NCBI GenBank assembly: GCA_963821025.1
Contig: CAWGCG010000004.1
Span: 1-64,000 of the forward strand
Direction of reading: 5' to 3'
DNA: 64,000 bases
DNA from: WHSW01 sp963821025
GTDB taxonomy: Bacteria; Actinomycetota; Thermoleophilia; Solirubrobacterales; 70-9
The position numbers were made by a program, and so were the translations under genes. Of the stretch, positions 22,303 to 30,288 are shown in pieces. Each line of letters begins with the position of its first letter. Position 1 is the stretch's first letter. Below the pieces are notes generated by a model, which had not been told where the DNA came from, did not search any database, and worked only from the letters and a program-made list of their open reading frames with translations.

Positions 22303-23469
22303 CTAAGCGAGCTCACGCAGCCGCTGGGCCTCGGGCAGCTGCTTGAGCTTCTTCAGCGTGTTGTTCTCGATCTGGCGGATCCGCTCCCGGGTCACGCCGA
22401 AGGCCCGGCCGACCTCCTCCAGCGTCAGCGGCTCGTGGCCGCGAAGCCCGTAGCGCAGCTCGATCACCTGGCGCTCGCGCTCGGGGAGCGCGTCGAGCGC
22501 CCGTTGGATGTCCTCGCGCTGCAGGTTCTCGGTCGCCGCCTCGAACGGCTCCTCGGTCTGCTCGTCGGCGACGAAGTCGCCGAGCTCGGACTCCTCCTCG
22601 TCGCCCACCGGCTTCTCCAGCGAGACCGGCATCTGAGCCACACGGAGGATGTCGCGCACCTCGCGGACCGTGATCTTGAGCTCGGCCGCGATCTCCTGCG
22701 GCTCGGGTTCGCGACCCAGACGCTGGACCAGCTGACGCTCGACGTGGGCCACACGGTTGAGCTTTTCCACCATGTGCACGGGGATGCGGATCGTCCGTGC
22801 CTTGTCGGCGATCGCGCGGGTGACGGCCTGTCGAATCCACCAGGTCGCGTAGGTTGAGAACTTGTAACCGCGCCGGTAGTCGAACTTCTCGACCGCCCGG
22901 ATCAGCCCCAGCGAGCCCTCCTGGATCAGGTCGAGGAAGCTGAGCCCGCGTCCGAGGTAGCCCTTCGCGATCGACACCACCAGCCGCAGGTTGGCCTCGA
23001 CCATGTGGCGCTTGGCCGCCATGTCACCTCTCTCGATCCGCTTCGCCAGCTCGATCTCCTGACTCGCGGTGAGCAGGTCGACCCGGCCGATCGAGCGCAG
23101 ATAGAGCCGCAGCGAGTCGAGGCTGGGCTCGACCGTGAGGTCGAGCTCGGGCTTTTTCGCCTGCCCCTTCTCCTCGCCCTTCGACTCCTTGTAGGCCGTG
23201 AGCCCGTCCTCGGCGACCACGTCGACGCCGTGCTCGATCAGGTAGGCGTGAAGGTCGCGGACCTGCTCCTTGGTGACCTCCACCTCCTCGAGAGTCGCCG
23301 AGATCTCCTCGAAGGTCAGATAGCCGCGGTCTCGACCGTGGGCGATCAGCCCACGGAGGTCCTCGGAGTCCGGCAGCGACGCTTCGCCGTGGTCGATCGG
23401 CGCCTCGGCAGAAGCCCCTGCTGGTCCGCCCCCGTCGTGCGCTAGAAGAACCTCAGCCTTGTCGGCCAA
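22303..23469 (-). CDS. rpoD: primary RNA polymerase sigma factor
   Basis: Housekeeping sigma-70 (RpoD/SigA/HrdB). From the TTG start at 23469, preceded by GAGGAGGAGG, it has 388 residues. Short region 1.1 (about 15-90), an acidic/lysine linker, region 1.2 DSLRLYLRSIGRVDLLTASQ, region 2 with LDLIQEGSLGLIRAVEKFDY and FSTYATWWIRQAVTRAIADK, region 3 VERQLVQRLGREPEPQE, and region 4.2 TLEEVGRAFGVTRERIRQIE. Complete region 4 and region 1.1 mark it as group 1. An in-frame ATG at 23571 would overlap the folE2 promoter and is unlikely. Divergent from folE2. Confidence 0.95.
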   Translation of the reverse strand: MADKAEVLLAHDGGGPAGASAEAPIDHGEASLPDSEDLRGLIAHGRDRGYLTFEEISATLEEVEVTKEQVRDLHAYLIEHGVDVVAEDGLTAYKESKGEEKGQAKKPELDLTVEPSLDSLRLYLRSIGRVDLLTASQEIELAKRIERGDMAAKRHMVEANLRLVVSIAKGYLGRGLSFLDLIQEGSLGLIRAVEKFDYRRGYKFSTYATWWIRQAVTRAIADKARTIRIPVHMVEKLNRVAHVERQLVQRLGREPEPQEIAAELKITVREVRDILRVAQMPVSLEKPVGDEEESELGDFVADEQTEEPFEAATENLQREDIQRALDALPERERQVIELRYGLRGHEPLTLEEVGRAFGVTRERIRQIENNTLKKLKQLPEAQRLRELA

Positions 23470-23549
23470 TGGCCGCCTCCTCCTCCTCGGGCGGCCGGGA
23501 GTATAGGCGCTGTTCAGGGTTGCGGCGCCACCCGCGAACGCTTGGTCCG

Positions 23550-23555
23550 TACTCT
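23550..23555 (+). promoter_or_regulatory. -10 element of folE2 (leaderless)
   Basis: TACTCT 9 bases before ATG 23565; predicted transcription start at the start codon. No ribosome-binding site precedes the ATG, consistent with a leaderless mRNA. Confidence 0.4.
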
Positions 23556-23564
23556 TTGCGGGCG

Positions 23565-24557
23565 ATGGCAATCGAGACCGGTGCGAGCTCGGCGACCGTC
23601 CCCGATGTTCAGGCGGGGCGGCCGGCGACCCAGGTCAGCCTCACCCGGGTCGGGGTTCGCGGCGTCGAGAAGGTGATCCGGGTCGCCGGCGACCGCTACT
23701 TCGCCGAGCTCGAGTGCTTCGTCGACCTCAACCCTCGTCAGGCCGGTGTCCATATGTCGCGGTTCGAGGAGATCGTCAATGGGGCGATCGACGAGTGCGT
23801 GCCCGCGGACTCGCTGCGCGCCGAGAACCTCGCCGCGCGGATCGCCGAGCACGTCCGCGAGCGCCAGGACGGCCTCCGCGCCGAAGTCTCGATCGCCGCG
23901 CGCTATCCGGAGACGGTGCCCACGCCGGTCTCCGGGCTCGAGACCCAGGAGATCTACACGCTGCTCGGCACGGCGGTCACCTCCAAGCGCGGCACCCGGA
24001 CGCTGACCGGAGTCGAGGCCCAGGGGATGACCGCCTGCCCGTGCGCGCAGGAGCTGGTCGCCGGGCGCGCCCACGAGCGCCTGCTCGCCGACGGCTTCAC
24101 CGAGGACGAGATCGAGCGCATCTTCAAGCGCGTCCCGCTCGCCACCCACAACCAGCGCGGGATCGGCTCGCTGCACATCGGACGTCCCGAGGGCGTCGAC
24201 GCCGCGATCGACGCCCGTGACCTGCTGCACATCGTCGAGCAGTCGATGAGCTCGGAGATCTATGAGCTGATGAAGCGCTCCGACGAGGTCAGCGTGGTCG
24301 AAAAGGCCCACATGCAGCCACGGTTCGTCGAGGACTGCGTCCGCGAGATGATTCGCCGCGTCGCCGACGCCTATCCCGAGCTCCGCCACGGTGGTTTCGT
24401 CCATGCGCGCCAGGAGAACCTGGAGACGATCCACCGCCATTCGGTCGTCGCCGAGCGCAGCGGTGCCCTGGACGAAATCCTCACCGAGCTCGAAACCGCC
24501 GAGCACTCGCGCCTGCACACGACCACGCGCGAATGGCTCGAGGCCGCGGGCGCCTGA
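23565..24557 (+). CDS. folE2: GTP cyclohydrolase, MptA/FolE2 type
   Basis: Converts GTP to dihydroneopterin triphosphate (FolE2) or the cyclic phosphate (MptA), the first step of folate or pterin synthesis. It has 330 residues and belongs to the tunnel-fold COG1469 family, not FolE. Conserved: ECFVDLNPRQAGVHMSRFEE, the TACPCAQEL motif with the catalytic Cys, ATHNQRGIGSLHIG, and FVHARQENLETIHRHS. FolE2 enzymes use metals other than zinc and often back up zinc-dependent FolE; whether a folE also exists cannot be told here. Divergent from rpoD. Confidence 0.9.
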   Translation: MAIETGASSATVPDVQAGRPATQVSLTRVGVRGVEKVIRVAGDRYFAELECFVDLNPRQAGVHMSRFEEIVNGAIDECVPADSLRAENLAARIAEHVRERQDGLRAEVSIAARYPETVPTPVSGLETQEIYTLLGTAVTSKRGTRTLTGVEAQGMTACPCAQELVAGRAHERLLADGFTEDEIERIFKRVPLATHNQRGIGSLHIGRPEGVDAAIDARDLLHIVEQSMSSEIYELMKRSDEVSVVEKAHMQPRFVEDCVREMIRRVADAYPELRHGGFVHARQENLETIHRHSVVAERSGALDEILTELETAEHSRLHTTTREWLEAAGA

Positions 24558-24587
24558 GCCCTGGATCGGGCTAACGCCGAGTCCGTA

Positions 24588-25166
24588 CTAGATGCCGGCC
24601 GACCCGGCCGACCGGCGCCCGGCCTGCTCGGCGGCGTGCTCGTCGAAGCGCCGGCGCACGCCGAGGAAGTAGTCGATTCCCGAGAGCACGGTGATCGCGA
24701 CGGCGAGGTAGAGCAGCAGATCGACCCAAAGCGGCGTCGGATCGAAGGCGATCACGGCGATGATCGCGACGATCTGCACCACGGTCTTCAGCTTCCCCAG
24801 GAGACTCGCCGGGATCACCACGCCGCGCTCGGCCGCCACGCTTCGCAGCGCGGTGACCGCCACCTCGCGGGCGATGATCACCATCGCGATCCAGGCGGCA
24901 AGGCGATCGAGCGAGACCAGCGCGACCAGCGCCGCGATCACCAGCAGCTTGTCGGCGAGCGGGTCCATCAGCTTGCCGAAGGTGGTCACCTGGCGGCGCC
25001 GGCGCGCGATGTAGCCGTCGAGCCCGTCGGTGAGCGCCGCCAGGGCGAACACCGCCGCCGCGATCACGTCGCCGTCGGGGGTCTCGTCGAGAAGCGCGAC
25101 CACCAGCACCGGAACCGCGAGGATGCGCAGCAGGGTGAGCACGTTCGGCGCGTTGACCGGGAACAT
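24588..25166 (-). CDS. pgsA: CDP-diacylglycerol-glycerol-3-phosphate 3-phosphatidyltransferase
   Basis: Integral membrane CDP-alcohol phosphotransferase that makes phosphatidylglycerol phosphate. It has 192 residues from ATG 25166. The family signature D-x2-D-G-x2-A-R-x8-G-x3-D-x3-D is complete in TDGLDGYIARRR through FGKLMDPLADK. N-terminal NAPNVLTLLRILAVPVLVVA matches PgsA, and five to six helices follow. Other CDP-alcohol transferases (for example phosphatidylinositol phosphate synthase) are possible, but the N-terminal motif and length favour PgsA. Lies 25 bases after the uracil-DNA glycosylase gene, so probably in one operon. Confidence 0.88.
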   Translation of the reverse strand: MFPVNAPNVLTLLRILAVPVLVVALLDETPDGDVIAAAVFALAALTDGLDGYIARRRRQVTTFGKLMDPLADKLLVIAALVALVSLDRLAAWIAMVIIAREVAVTALRSVAAERGVVIPASLLGKLKTVVQIVAIIAVIAFDPTPLWVDLLLYLAVAITVLSGIDYFLGVRRRFDEHAAEQAGRRSAGSAGI

Positions 25167-25191
25167 CGAGGCCGTCCAGTATCGCGGCCCG

Positions 25192-25896
25192 CTAGGCGCC
25201 CGGGTCGCCGGCGAGCTCGCGCGCACGGTCGAAGACCGCGTCGAGCATCTCCCGCGTGAGTTTGCCGGTGAACGTGTTCTGCTGGGAAGGGTGGTAGCTG
25301 CCGAGCAGCGTGTAAGGGCCGAGCGGCGACTCGACGCCGTGGCCGAAGCGCGGTCGCGGACGTCTCACGGGGTGGCCCAGGTCGCGGCTCGCCCGCAGCG
25401 CGCCGTCCCAGGCGAAGGCGCCCAGGGCCACCAGGACCCGTGCCCGCTCGAGCAGGCGCAGCTCGGCTGCCAGGTAGGGCAGGCAACGATCGCGCTCGGC
25501 CGGAGTCGGCTTGTTCTCCGGTGGCGCGCAGCGAACGACCGCGCTCAGATAGGCATGATCGAGGCGCAGCCCGTCATCGCGATGCTCCGAGCTCGGCTGG
25601 TTCGCCAGCCCGGCGCGGTGCAGAGCTCCGTATAGCCATTCTCCCGAGCGGTCGCCGGTGAACATCCTCCCGGTGCGGTTGGCGCCGTGGGCCGCCGGCG
25701 CCAGGCCGATGATCACGACCCGGGCCCCGGGGTCGCCGAAGCCGGGGACCGGGCGAGCCCAATAGGCCTGGTCCCGAAACCGGCGCGGCGGCTCGGCCGC
25801 GGCCTGCTCGCGCCAGGCGACCAGTCGGGGACACAGCCGACAGCGGCCGATCTGCCCGCTGAGGCGGGCGAGTCGGTTGTCCGGCTCGGCGGGCAT
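25192..25896 (-). CDS. family 5 uracil-DNA glycosylase (UdgB type)
   Basis: Base-excision repair enzyme removing uracil and other deaminated bases. It has 234 residues. Iron-sulfur cysteines begin with C19 and C22 (GRCRLCPRL), with further Cys in VRCAPPENKP and RCLPYL. Motif A is IIGLAPAAHGANRTGRMFTG, which lacks the catalytic Asp/Asn of family 4 and is diagnostic for family 5. C-terminal motif GSYHPSQQNTFTG. High-GC actinobacteria commonly encode this enzyme to cope with cytosine deamination. Start ATG 25896; divergent from a Tat lipoprotein gene. Confidence 0.92.
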   Translation of the reverse strand: MPAEPDNRLARLSGQIGRCRLCPRLVAWREQAAAEPPRRFRDQAYWARPVPGFGDPGARVVIIGLAPAAHGANRTGRMFTGDRSGEWLYGALHRAGLANQPSSEHRDDGLRLDHAYLSAVVRCAPPENKPTPAERDRCLPYLAAELRLLERARVLVALGAFAWDGALRASRDLGHPVRRPRPRFGHGVESPLGPYTLLGSYHPSQQNTFTGKLTREMLDAVFDRARELAGDPGA

Positions 25897-25903
25897 GCCC
25901 CGG

Positions 25904-25909
25904 TAGGGT
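25904..25909 (+). promoter_or_regulatory. -10 element of the ferritin-like pair (leaderless)
   Basis: TAGGGT 7 bases before ATG 25917, which would put transcription start at the start codon. Confidence 0.35.
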
Positions 25910-25916
25910 GCCGCGG

Positions 25917-26501
25917 ATGAGGTCCCTCTCGCGCCGCGGCTTCCTCGCCCTCGGCGGCTCCGGCGCCGCTGGGGGCGTGCTCGCCGCCTGCGGCAGCGCG
26001 GCCGAACCGCGCGAAGAGGGACGCGATCCCGAGTTGCTCGACGCCGCCTATACGGCCGAGACCGCGCTCGGGGCGACCTACGCCGCTGCGGCCGGATCGG
26101 CAAGTGGCGCCGACGCCGAGACCATCGACCGCTACCGCGACGCCTCAACCGCCCGGGCCGGGGAGCTGCGTTCGCTTGCTGGCGATGCCGGCGGCGACCC
26201 CACTGACGGTGATTCGGCCGGCACCGACGCCGGGGCCGCGATCGACGCGGCCAACGCCGCGATCGTCGCCTACCGCGAGGCCGCCGGGGTGCTCTCGAGC
26301 ACCGAGCTTCGCCAAACGGCGACCGTCGACCTGAGCGAGGTTGCCGGCGAGCTCGCGGGACTGAGCCTGATCGCCGGCGAGGACCCGGTCCCGAGCGCGT
26401 TCGTCACGGGTCAGGCCAGCGAGCCGCTGCAATCGACTGAGGGCGAGACGACAACCTCGACCACATCAACCACGACGACGACCGGCGGGGACGGCCAATG
26501 A
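25917..26501 (+). CDS. Tat-exported ferritin-like lipoprotein
   Basis: 194 residues. The N-terminus MRSLSRRGFLALGGSGAAGG followed by VLAACG joins a twin-arginine motif (SRRGFLAL) to a lipobox with Cys at about residue 25, so it is exported folded and lipid-anchored. The mature part is helical and resembles the ferritin-like/DUF4439 group (ELLDAAYTAETALGATYAAA), ending in a Thr/Ser-rich tail. The iron-ligand Glu/His pattern is weak, so activity is uncertain. Its stop overlaps the start of the next gene (ATGA), and both encode related folds. Confidence 0.7.
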   Translation: MRSLSRRGFLALGGSGAAGGVLAACGSAAEPREEGRDPELLDAAYTAETALGATYAAAAGSASGADAETIDRYRDASTARAGELRSLAGDAGGDPTDGDSAGTDAGAAIDAANAAIVAYREAAGVLSSTELRQTATVDLSEVAGELAGLSLIAGEDPVPSAFVTGQASEPLQSTEGETTTSTTSTTTTTGGDGQ

Positions 26502-27130
26502 GCGCCCCGAGCCACAGCCGCCGCGAGGCCCTGCGACTGGCGGCGATCGGCGCCGGGGCGGTGGCGGCCGGAGGGCTGGCCCAGCCGGCGCTCGCAGCCG
26601 GGCAGGCGCCCGACGACGAGGACCTTCGCGACTTCCTGGTCGAGGCGATCGCGCTCGAGCAGGTGACCGTGCTCGCCTACGCGACGGCAACCGATCTCAG
26701 CGACGTCAGCGCCGAGCAGCAAGGCGCCTACGAGCTCTTTCGCGACCAGGAGCAGGCCCACGCCAATGCACTGCGGACGGCGATCGAGTCGCTCGGCTTC
26801 GACGCTCCGGACGCGCCGGGCTCGACCACCGACTCGGCGGTCGTCGACGACGTCGACGGCCTCAGCGCCGAGGCCGCCGAGGCGTTCAAGAAGCGTCTGT
26901 CGGAGCTCGATCGCGCGGCCGAGGAGCCGAAGGCGCTGCTCGACCTGTTGCTCGAGCTCGAGCGCGAGCAGCTGCGCTTCTACTCAGACAACGCGCCGGC
27001 CCTCGACAGCGTCGATCTGGCGAGAACCGGGGCGGAGATCGCCGGCTGTCAGGCCCAGCACCTGGTCGTCCTCGGTCCGATCTCCAAGGGCGCAGCGGCG
27101 AAGCTGCCCAACGGCGCCGACGGCGAGTGA
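26498..27130 (+). CDS. Tat-exported ferritin-like protein
   Basis: 210 residues with a twin-arginine-type leader (HSRREALRLAAIGAGAVAAG, cleavage near ALAAG). The mature domain is a four-helix ferritin-like bundle with candidate metal ligands in EAIALEQVTVLAYAT and FRDQEQAHANAL (E-x-x-H) and ELEREQLRFYSDN in the later helices. Secreted 'ferritin-like domain' proteins of this kind occur in many actinobacteria, and their physiological role is not settled. Translationally coupled to the preceding lipoprotein (4-base overlap); likely a cell-surface pair. The following 27131-27392 has no gene I can support. Confidence 0.75.
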   Translation: MSAPSHSRREALRLAAIGAGAVAAGGLAQPALAAGQAPDDEDLRDFLVEAIALEQVTVLAYATATDLSDVSAEQQGAYELFRDQEQAHANALRTAIESLGFDAPDAPGSTTDSAVVDDVDGLSAEAAEAFKKRLSELDRAAEEPKALLDLLLELEREQLRFYSDNAPALDSVDLARTGAEIAGCQAQHLVVLGPISKGAAAKLPNGADGE

Positions 27131-27392
27131 GTGGCGCGCTCGAGGCCCGGCCGGCGTCGGCATCGCGCTCGGAGCTGATCCGCTGGATGGGGATCGAGGT
27201 GTGCGACGAGGCCGCGGCGATCGCAGCGATCCGCCATTGCGGCGGGCGAAATCGTCACGGCGGGGGTTTACCGGATGACCCTCGTCAACCCGAGCGCGAT
27301 CAGATCCTCGGCGGGCCTTCGGACTAGGGCGCCCACCGCCAACGGTCGAGGGGTCGCGGCGGGGCACCGCGCTCTACGCTGAGCGCTCCGCG

Positions 27393-28166
27393 ATGGCCAC
27401 CAGCGGCAACGAACTTCGAAAGCTTGCGATCGTCCCCGCCTTCAACGAGTCGGGGATGGTCGGCCGCGTGGTCCGCGACGTGCACCGCCAGGCGCCCGGC
27501 TTCGACGTCCTCGTTGTCGACGACGGCTCCACCGACGCGACCTCGGCCGAGGCGGAGTCCGAGGGCGCGGTCGTCATCCGCCACCCCTACAACCTCGGCA
27601 TCGGCGGCGCGGTCCAGTCCGGCTACAAGTACGCGCTGCGCCACGACTACGACGTCGCCGTGCAGGTCGACGGCGACGGCCAACACAAGCCGGAGTACCT
27701 GCCCGAGTTGCTCGATGCGCTGCAGACCGGCGGCGAGAAGGCCGACATGGTCTACGGCAGCCGCTTCCGCGGCGACCCCGGCTACAGGGTGCCGTTCGGC
27801 CGTCGCGCCGGCAACATGATCTTCTCGCTGGTGCTCTCGGTGCTCACCCGGCAAAAGATCACCGACCCCACTTCCGGGTTTCGGATCACCAACCGGCGCG
27901 GGATCGAGCTGTTCGCGCGCGATTATCCCCACGACTATCCGGAGGTCGAAGCGCTGTTGATGCTGCACGCCCACCACCTGCGCATCCACGAGGTGCAGGT
28001 GCGGATGAATGCCCGTGGCTTCGGGCGCAGCTCGATCGACTATCCCCGCAGCGCTTACTACATGCTCAAGGTGCTGCTCGCCCTGTTCGTCGGCCTCTTT
28101 CGCCGCCGCCCGACCCCGGTGGAAGCGACCGGCAGCGACGAGCCCGGGATCGCGCCGCCGGGCTGA
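27393..28166 (+). CDS. family 2 glycosyltransferase (polyprenol-phosphate sugar synthase-like)
   Basis: GT-A fold transferase of 257 residues. N-terminal LAIVPAFNESGMVGRVVRDV and VLVVDDGSTDATSA (nucleotide-binding DDGS), the catalytic DGDGQH metal motif (about 96-101), and DPTSGFRITNRRGIELF. It resembles the DPM1/DolP-mannosyltransferase branch, though without C-terminal membrane helices beyond a weak hydrophobic segment (MLKVLLALFVGLF). In many genomes such an enzyme precedes a DUF2304 protein, as here, 4 bases downstream. Role: transfer of sugar from a nucleotide donor to a lipid carrier for cell-wall glycans (inference). Confidence 0.88.
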   Translation: MATSGNELRKLAIVPAFNESGMVGRVVRDVHRQAPGFDVLVVDDGSTDATSAEAESEGAVVIRHPYNLGIGGAVQSGYKYALRHDYDVAVQVDGDGQHKPEYLPELLDALQTGGEKADMVYGSRFRGDPGYRVPFGRRAGNMIFSLVLSVLTRQKITDPTSGFRITNRRGIELFARDYPHDYPEVEALLMLHAHHLRIHEVQVRMNARGFGRSSIDYPRSAYYMLKVLLALFVGLFRRRPTPVEATGSDEPGIAPPG

Positions 28167-28170
28167 GCCG

Positions 28171-28959
28171 ATGCGCCGCGTGACGCTCCTCCCGCTGGCA
28201 ACGCTGCTCGCCTTGAGCTTCGCGATCGCGCCGGCGGGCGCCGCCACCTTGACCGTCACCAGTACCGCCGACGACGGGCCGGGATCGCTGGGCTACACGA
28301 TCGAGGAGGCCGGGCCCGGCGACACGATCCGGATCCCCCCAGGCGAGTACCTGCTCACCAGCGGCGACACCCTGATCGATCAGCAGAACGTGCTCCGCGG
28401 CGCGGGAACCAGGCGAACGACCGTGGAACCAAGCGGCGGCGGCGACGCCCTCGACCAGATCACCTACTCCGGGATCACGATCGCCCCCGCCAAGCAGGCG
28501 GGCGACGACGGTGGGTCCTCGATCGAGACCAAGGCGCGGATCATCGCCCTGATCGGCGCCTTCGCCTTCTTTGTCTTGATCCTCGAGCTGGTCCGGCGCC
28601 GGCGCCTGGTCGAGCGCTACGCGCTGCTTTGGATGTTCGGGGCACTGGTCTTGTTCTTGCTCGCGATCCTTCCCGGCGCGCTGGACGCGATCGCGGACGC
28701 GATCGGCATCCAAGAGCCCGCGAACGCGATCTTCATCCTCGCGCTCGGAGTGATCTTTCTGCTCCTGCTGAACTTCTCGGTCGCGACATCGCGCCTCTCG
28801 GAGGAGACCAAGATCCTCGCCCAAGAAGCGGCAAGGGCCGAGCAGGAGCTGCGGGTGGCGCGCGGGGAGCTCGCCGGCGACAGCGACAACGGCGCCTCAG
28901 CGGCGGGCGCCGAGCGCGGCGAGCACGAGCGCCCAGTAGGCGCCCAGGACGACGGTTAG
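28171..28959 (+). CDS. DUF2304 membrane protein fused to a secreted-type N-terminal domain
   Basis: 262 residues. A signal segment (LLPLATLLALSFAIAPAGA) is followed by about 80 residues (TLTVTSTADDGPGSLGYTIE and GDTIRIPPGEYLL) like the first coil of right-handed beta-helix or surface-repeat proteins. Then come three hydrophobic helices (about 117-136, 147-168 and 178-197) and a charged coiled coil (RLSEETKILAQEAARAEQEL), which together form a DUF2304 unit. DUF2304 proteins normally consist only of the helices plus coiled coil and accompany a GT2, as here. The extracytoplasmic N-terminal addition is unusual. The last 63 bases overlap the convergent glycosyltransferase gene. Confidence 0.75.
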   Translation: MRRVTLLPLATLLALSFAIAPAGAATLTVTSTADDGPGSLGYTIEEAGPGDTIRIPPGEYLLTSGDTLIDQQNVLRGAGTRRTTVEPSGGGDALDQITYSGITIAPAKQAGDDGGSSIETKARIIALIGAFAFFVLILELVRRRRLVERYALLWMFGALVLFLLAILPGALDAIADAIGIQEPANAIFILALGVIFLLLLNFSVATSRLSEETKILAQEAARAEQELRVARGELAGDSDNGASAAGAERGEHERPVGAQDDG

Positions 28960-29925
28960 CGCCCGCGAACGACCAACCGGACCGAGAAAGGGTGAGTCGA
29001 GGTCGGCGCTCAGCGAGCGGGCGAACTCCCCCGCACCGATTCGCCGACGCGCCTGGATCAGACGGCGCTCTCGCAAAAGGCGCGGCAGCGATGCCGCCGT
29101 CTGCCGCCAGGCGGCGAGCTTCTGCGGCAACCACCCGCCGGCCGCCGCGATCGCGATCAGCGCCAGCTCGGTGGCCGCCAACGCGGGCGCCAGCAGCGCC
29201 AGCAGGGCGCCAGGGTAGGTGCGAATCAGACTCGCCCAGCGGTTGCGCTCCAGATAGAGCCACTTCTGCGAGCCCTTGGCGAACTCGTACTCGTGGTCAA
29301 CGCGCGCGTCCGCCTCGACCCCGAGCCGCCCGCCCGCGAGCCGCAGACGCAGGGAGAGATCGACGTCCTCGTGATAGAGGAAGAAGTCCTCGGGCAACCC
29401 CCCGATCTCGGTGTAGAGCGCTCGCGAAATCGCCAGGCAGGCGCCGGAGACGAATCCCGGCTCGCCGGCCGCGGAGATCGCCCCCACCGGCTCGCCCGCG
29501 CCGCCCGCCCAGGAGATCCCGGTGAAGTGGATGACTCCGCCGCGGGTGTTGATCGCGCGCCCGCCCTCGGCGGTCACCAGCCCCTGCCACGCCGACCATC
29601 CGCGGTCCTCGGTCAGCGGGATCTCGATCGCATCGCGCCAGCCCCCCGCCGGGACCGCGTCGGGATTGAGCAGACAGAGCAGCTCACCGGTGGCCGTCTC
29701 GGCGCCACGGTTGCAGGCCACGGCGAAACCGAGATTGGCGCCGGTCTCGATCACGATCGCCTCCGGGGCGAGCTCCCGCGCCAGCGCCGGGGTCTCGTCC
29801 ATGGATGCGTTGTCGACGACGATCAGCTCGTCGTCGTCGCGGAGCTGAGCCGTCAGCGCGGGCAGCGTGGCGGCGACCGCCGCGCGCGAATCGTGGGTGA
29901 CGATGACGACCGAGAGCTTCGGCAT
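28897..29925 (-). CDS. family 2 glycosyltransferase (rhamnosyltransferase-like)
   Basis: 342 residues. N-terminal LSVVIVTHDSRAAVAATLPA and LIVVDNASMDETPALARE, the donor loop NLGFAVACNRGAETATGELL and NPDA metal motif, then FLYHEDVDLSLRLRLAGGRL, the acceptor-side signature of WbbL-type rhamnosyl/galactofuranosyl transferases. C-terminal hydrophobic segments around 230-262 and 320-338 suggest membrane association. Likely builds cell-surface polysaccharide. The leaderless -10 TAGGCT (29940-29935) lies 9 bases before the ATG and overlaps that of groES. Confidence 0.87.
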   Translation of the reverse strand: MPKLSVVIVTHDSRAAVAATLPALTAQLRDDDELIVVDNASMDETPALARELAPEAIVIETGANLGFAVACNRGAETATGELLCLLNPDAVPAGGWRDAIEIPLTEDRGWSAWQGLVTAEGGRAINTRGGVIHFTGISWAGGAGEPVGAISAAGEPGFVSGACLAISRALYTEIGGLPEDFFLYHEDVDLSLRLRLAGGRLGVEADARVDHEYEFAKGSQKWLYLERNRWASLIRTYPGALLALLAPALAATELALIAIAAAGGWLPQKLAAWRQTAASLPRLLRERRLIQARRRIGAGEFARSLSADLDSPFLGPVGRSRALTVVLGAYWALVLAALGARR

Positions 29926-29934
29926 GCGCGGCGA

Positions 29935-29944
29935 AGCCTACGAT
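29935..29944. promoter_or_regulatory. overlapping divergent -10 elements (glycosyltransferase / groES-like)
   Basis: AGCCTACGAT contains TAGGCT on the minus strand (9 bases before ATG 29925) and TACGAT on the plus strand (29939-29944, 8 bases before ATG 29953). The hexamers share TA, with only 27 bases between the two start codons. Same architecture as at 15978 and 55353. Confidence 0.5.
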
Positions 29945-29952
29945 TGCGTTCG

Positions 29953-30279
29953 ATGAAGCACCTGTTGCGACCGATCTTCGACCGCGTGATCATCAAAGAG
30001 CTCGAGCCCGACCGGGTGCGGGAGTCGGGATTGGTGGTGCCGGCGGGCACCCACGAGCCGCCGCCCCAGCACGGGATCGTGCTCGCGGTCGGGCCCGGGC
30101 TCGACTGGTGGGAGGGCGCCGGCGTGCAGATGCCGGTGGTCCCGGGTGACCACGTCGTCTTCCCCGCCTCCGCCGGCGCCTGGGTCGAAGTCGACGAGGA
30201 GAAGCTGCTCGTCTGCCGCGTCGGCGAGCTGCTCGGCGTCCTCGAGGAGGTCCAAGAGCCCGCCGAGACACGGCGCTGA
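29953..30279 (+). CDS. orphan GroES-like co-chaperonin
   Basis: A 108-residue Cpn10 fold protein. LRPIFDRVIIKELEPDRVRE and SGLVVPAGTHEPPPQHGIVL contain the GroES core and mobile-loop region, and GDHVVFPASAGAWVEVDEEK and LLVCRVGELLGVLE complete the beta-barrel. The segment DWWEGAGVQMPVVP between them is atypical. No groEL follows; the next gene is a membrane protein. This is probably a second, specialised Cpn10; the main groESL is presumably elsewhere. Leaderless start. Confidence 0.85.
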   Translation: MKHLLRPIFDRVIIKELEPDRVRESGLVVPAGTHEPPPQHGIVLAVGPGLDWWEGAGVQMPVVPGDHVVFPASAGAWVEVDEEKLLVCRVGELLGVLEEVQEPAETRR

Positions 30280-30288
30280 CCGTCTGAG

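Noticed and set aside
22303..23571. ATG 23571 as the start of the primary sigma factor
   Set aside because: It would extend an unrelated Pro/Arg-rich peptide through the folE2 promoter; TTG 23469 has a strong GAGGAGGAGG site.
27127..27327. 66-codon frame starting GTGA on the ferritin-like stop
   Set aside because: Low-complexity and Gly/Asp-rich, no homologous-looking segment and no promoter; kept as non-coding.
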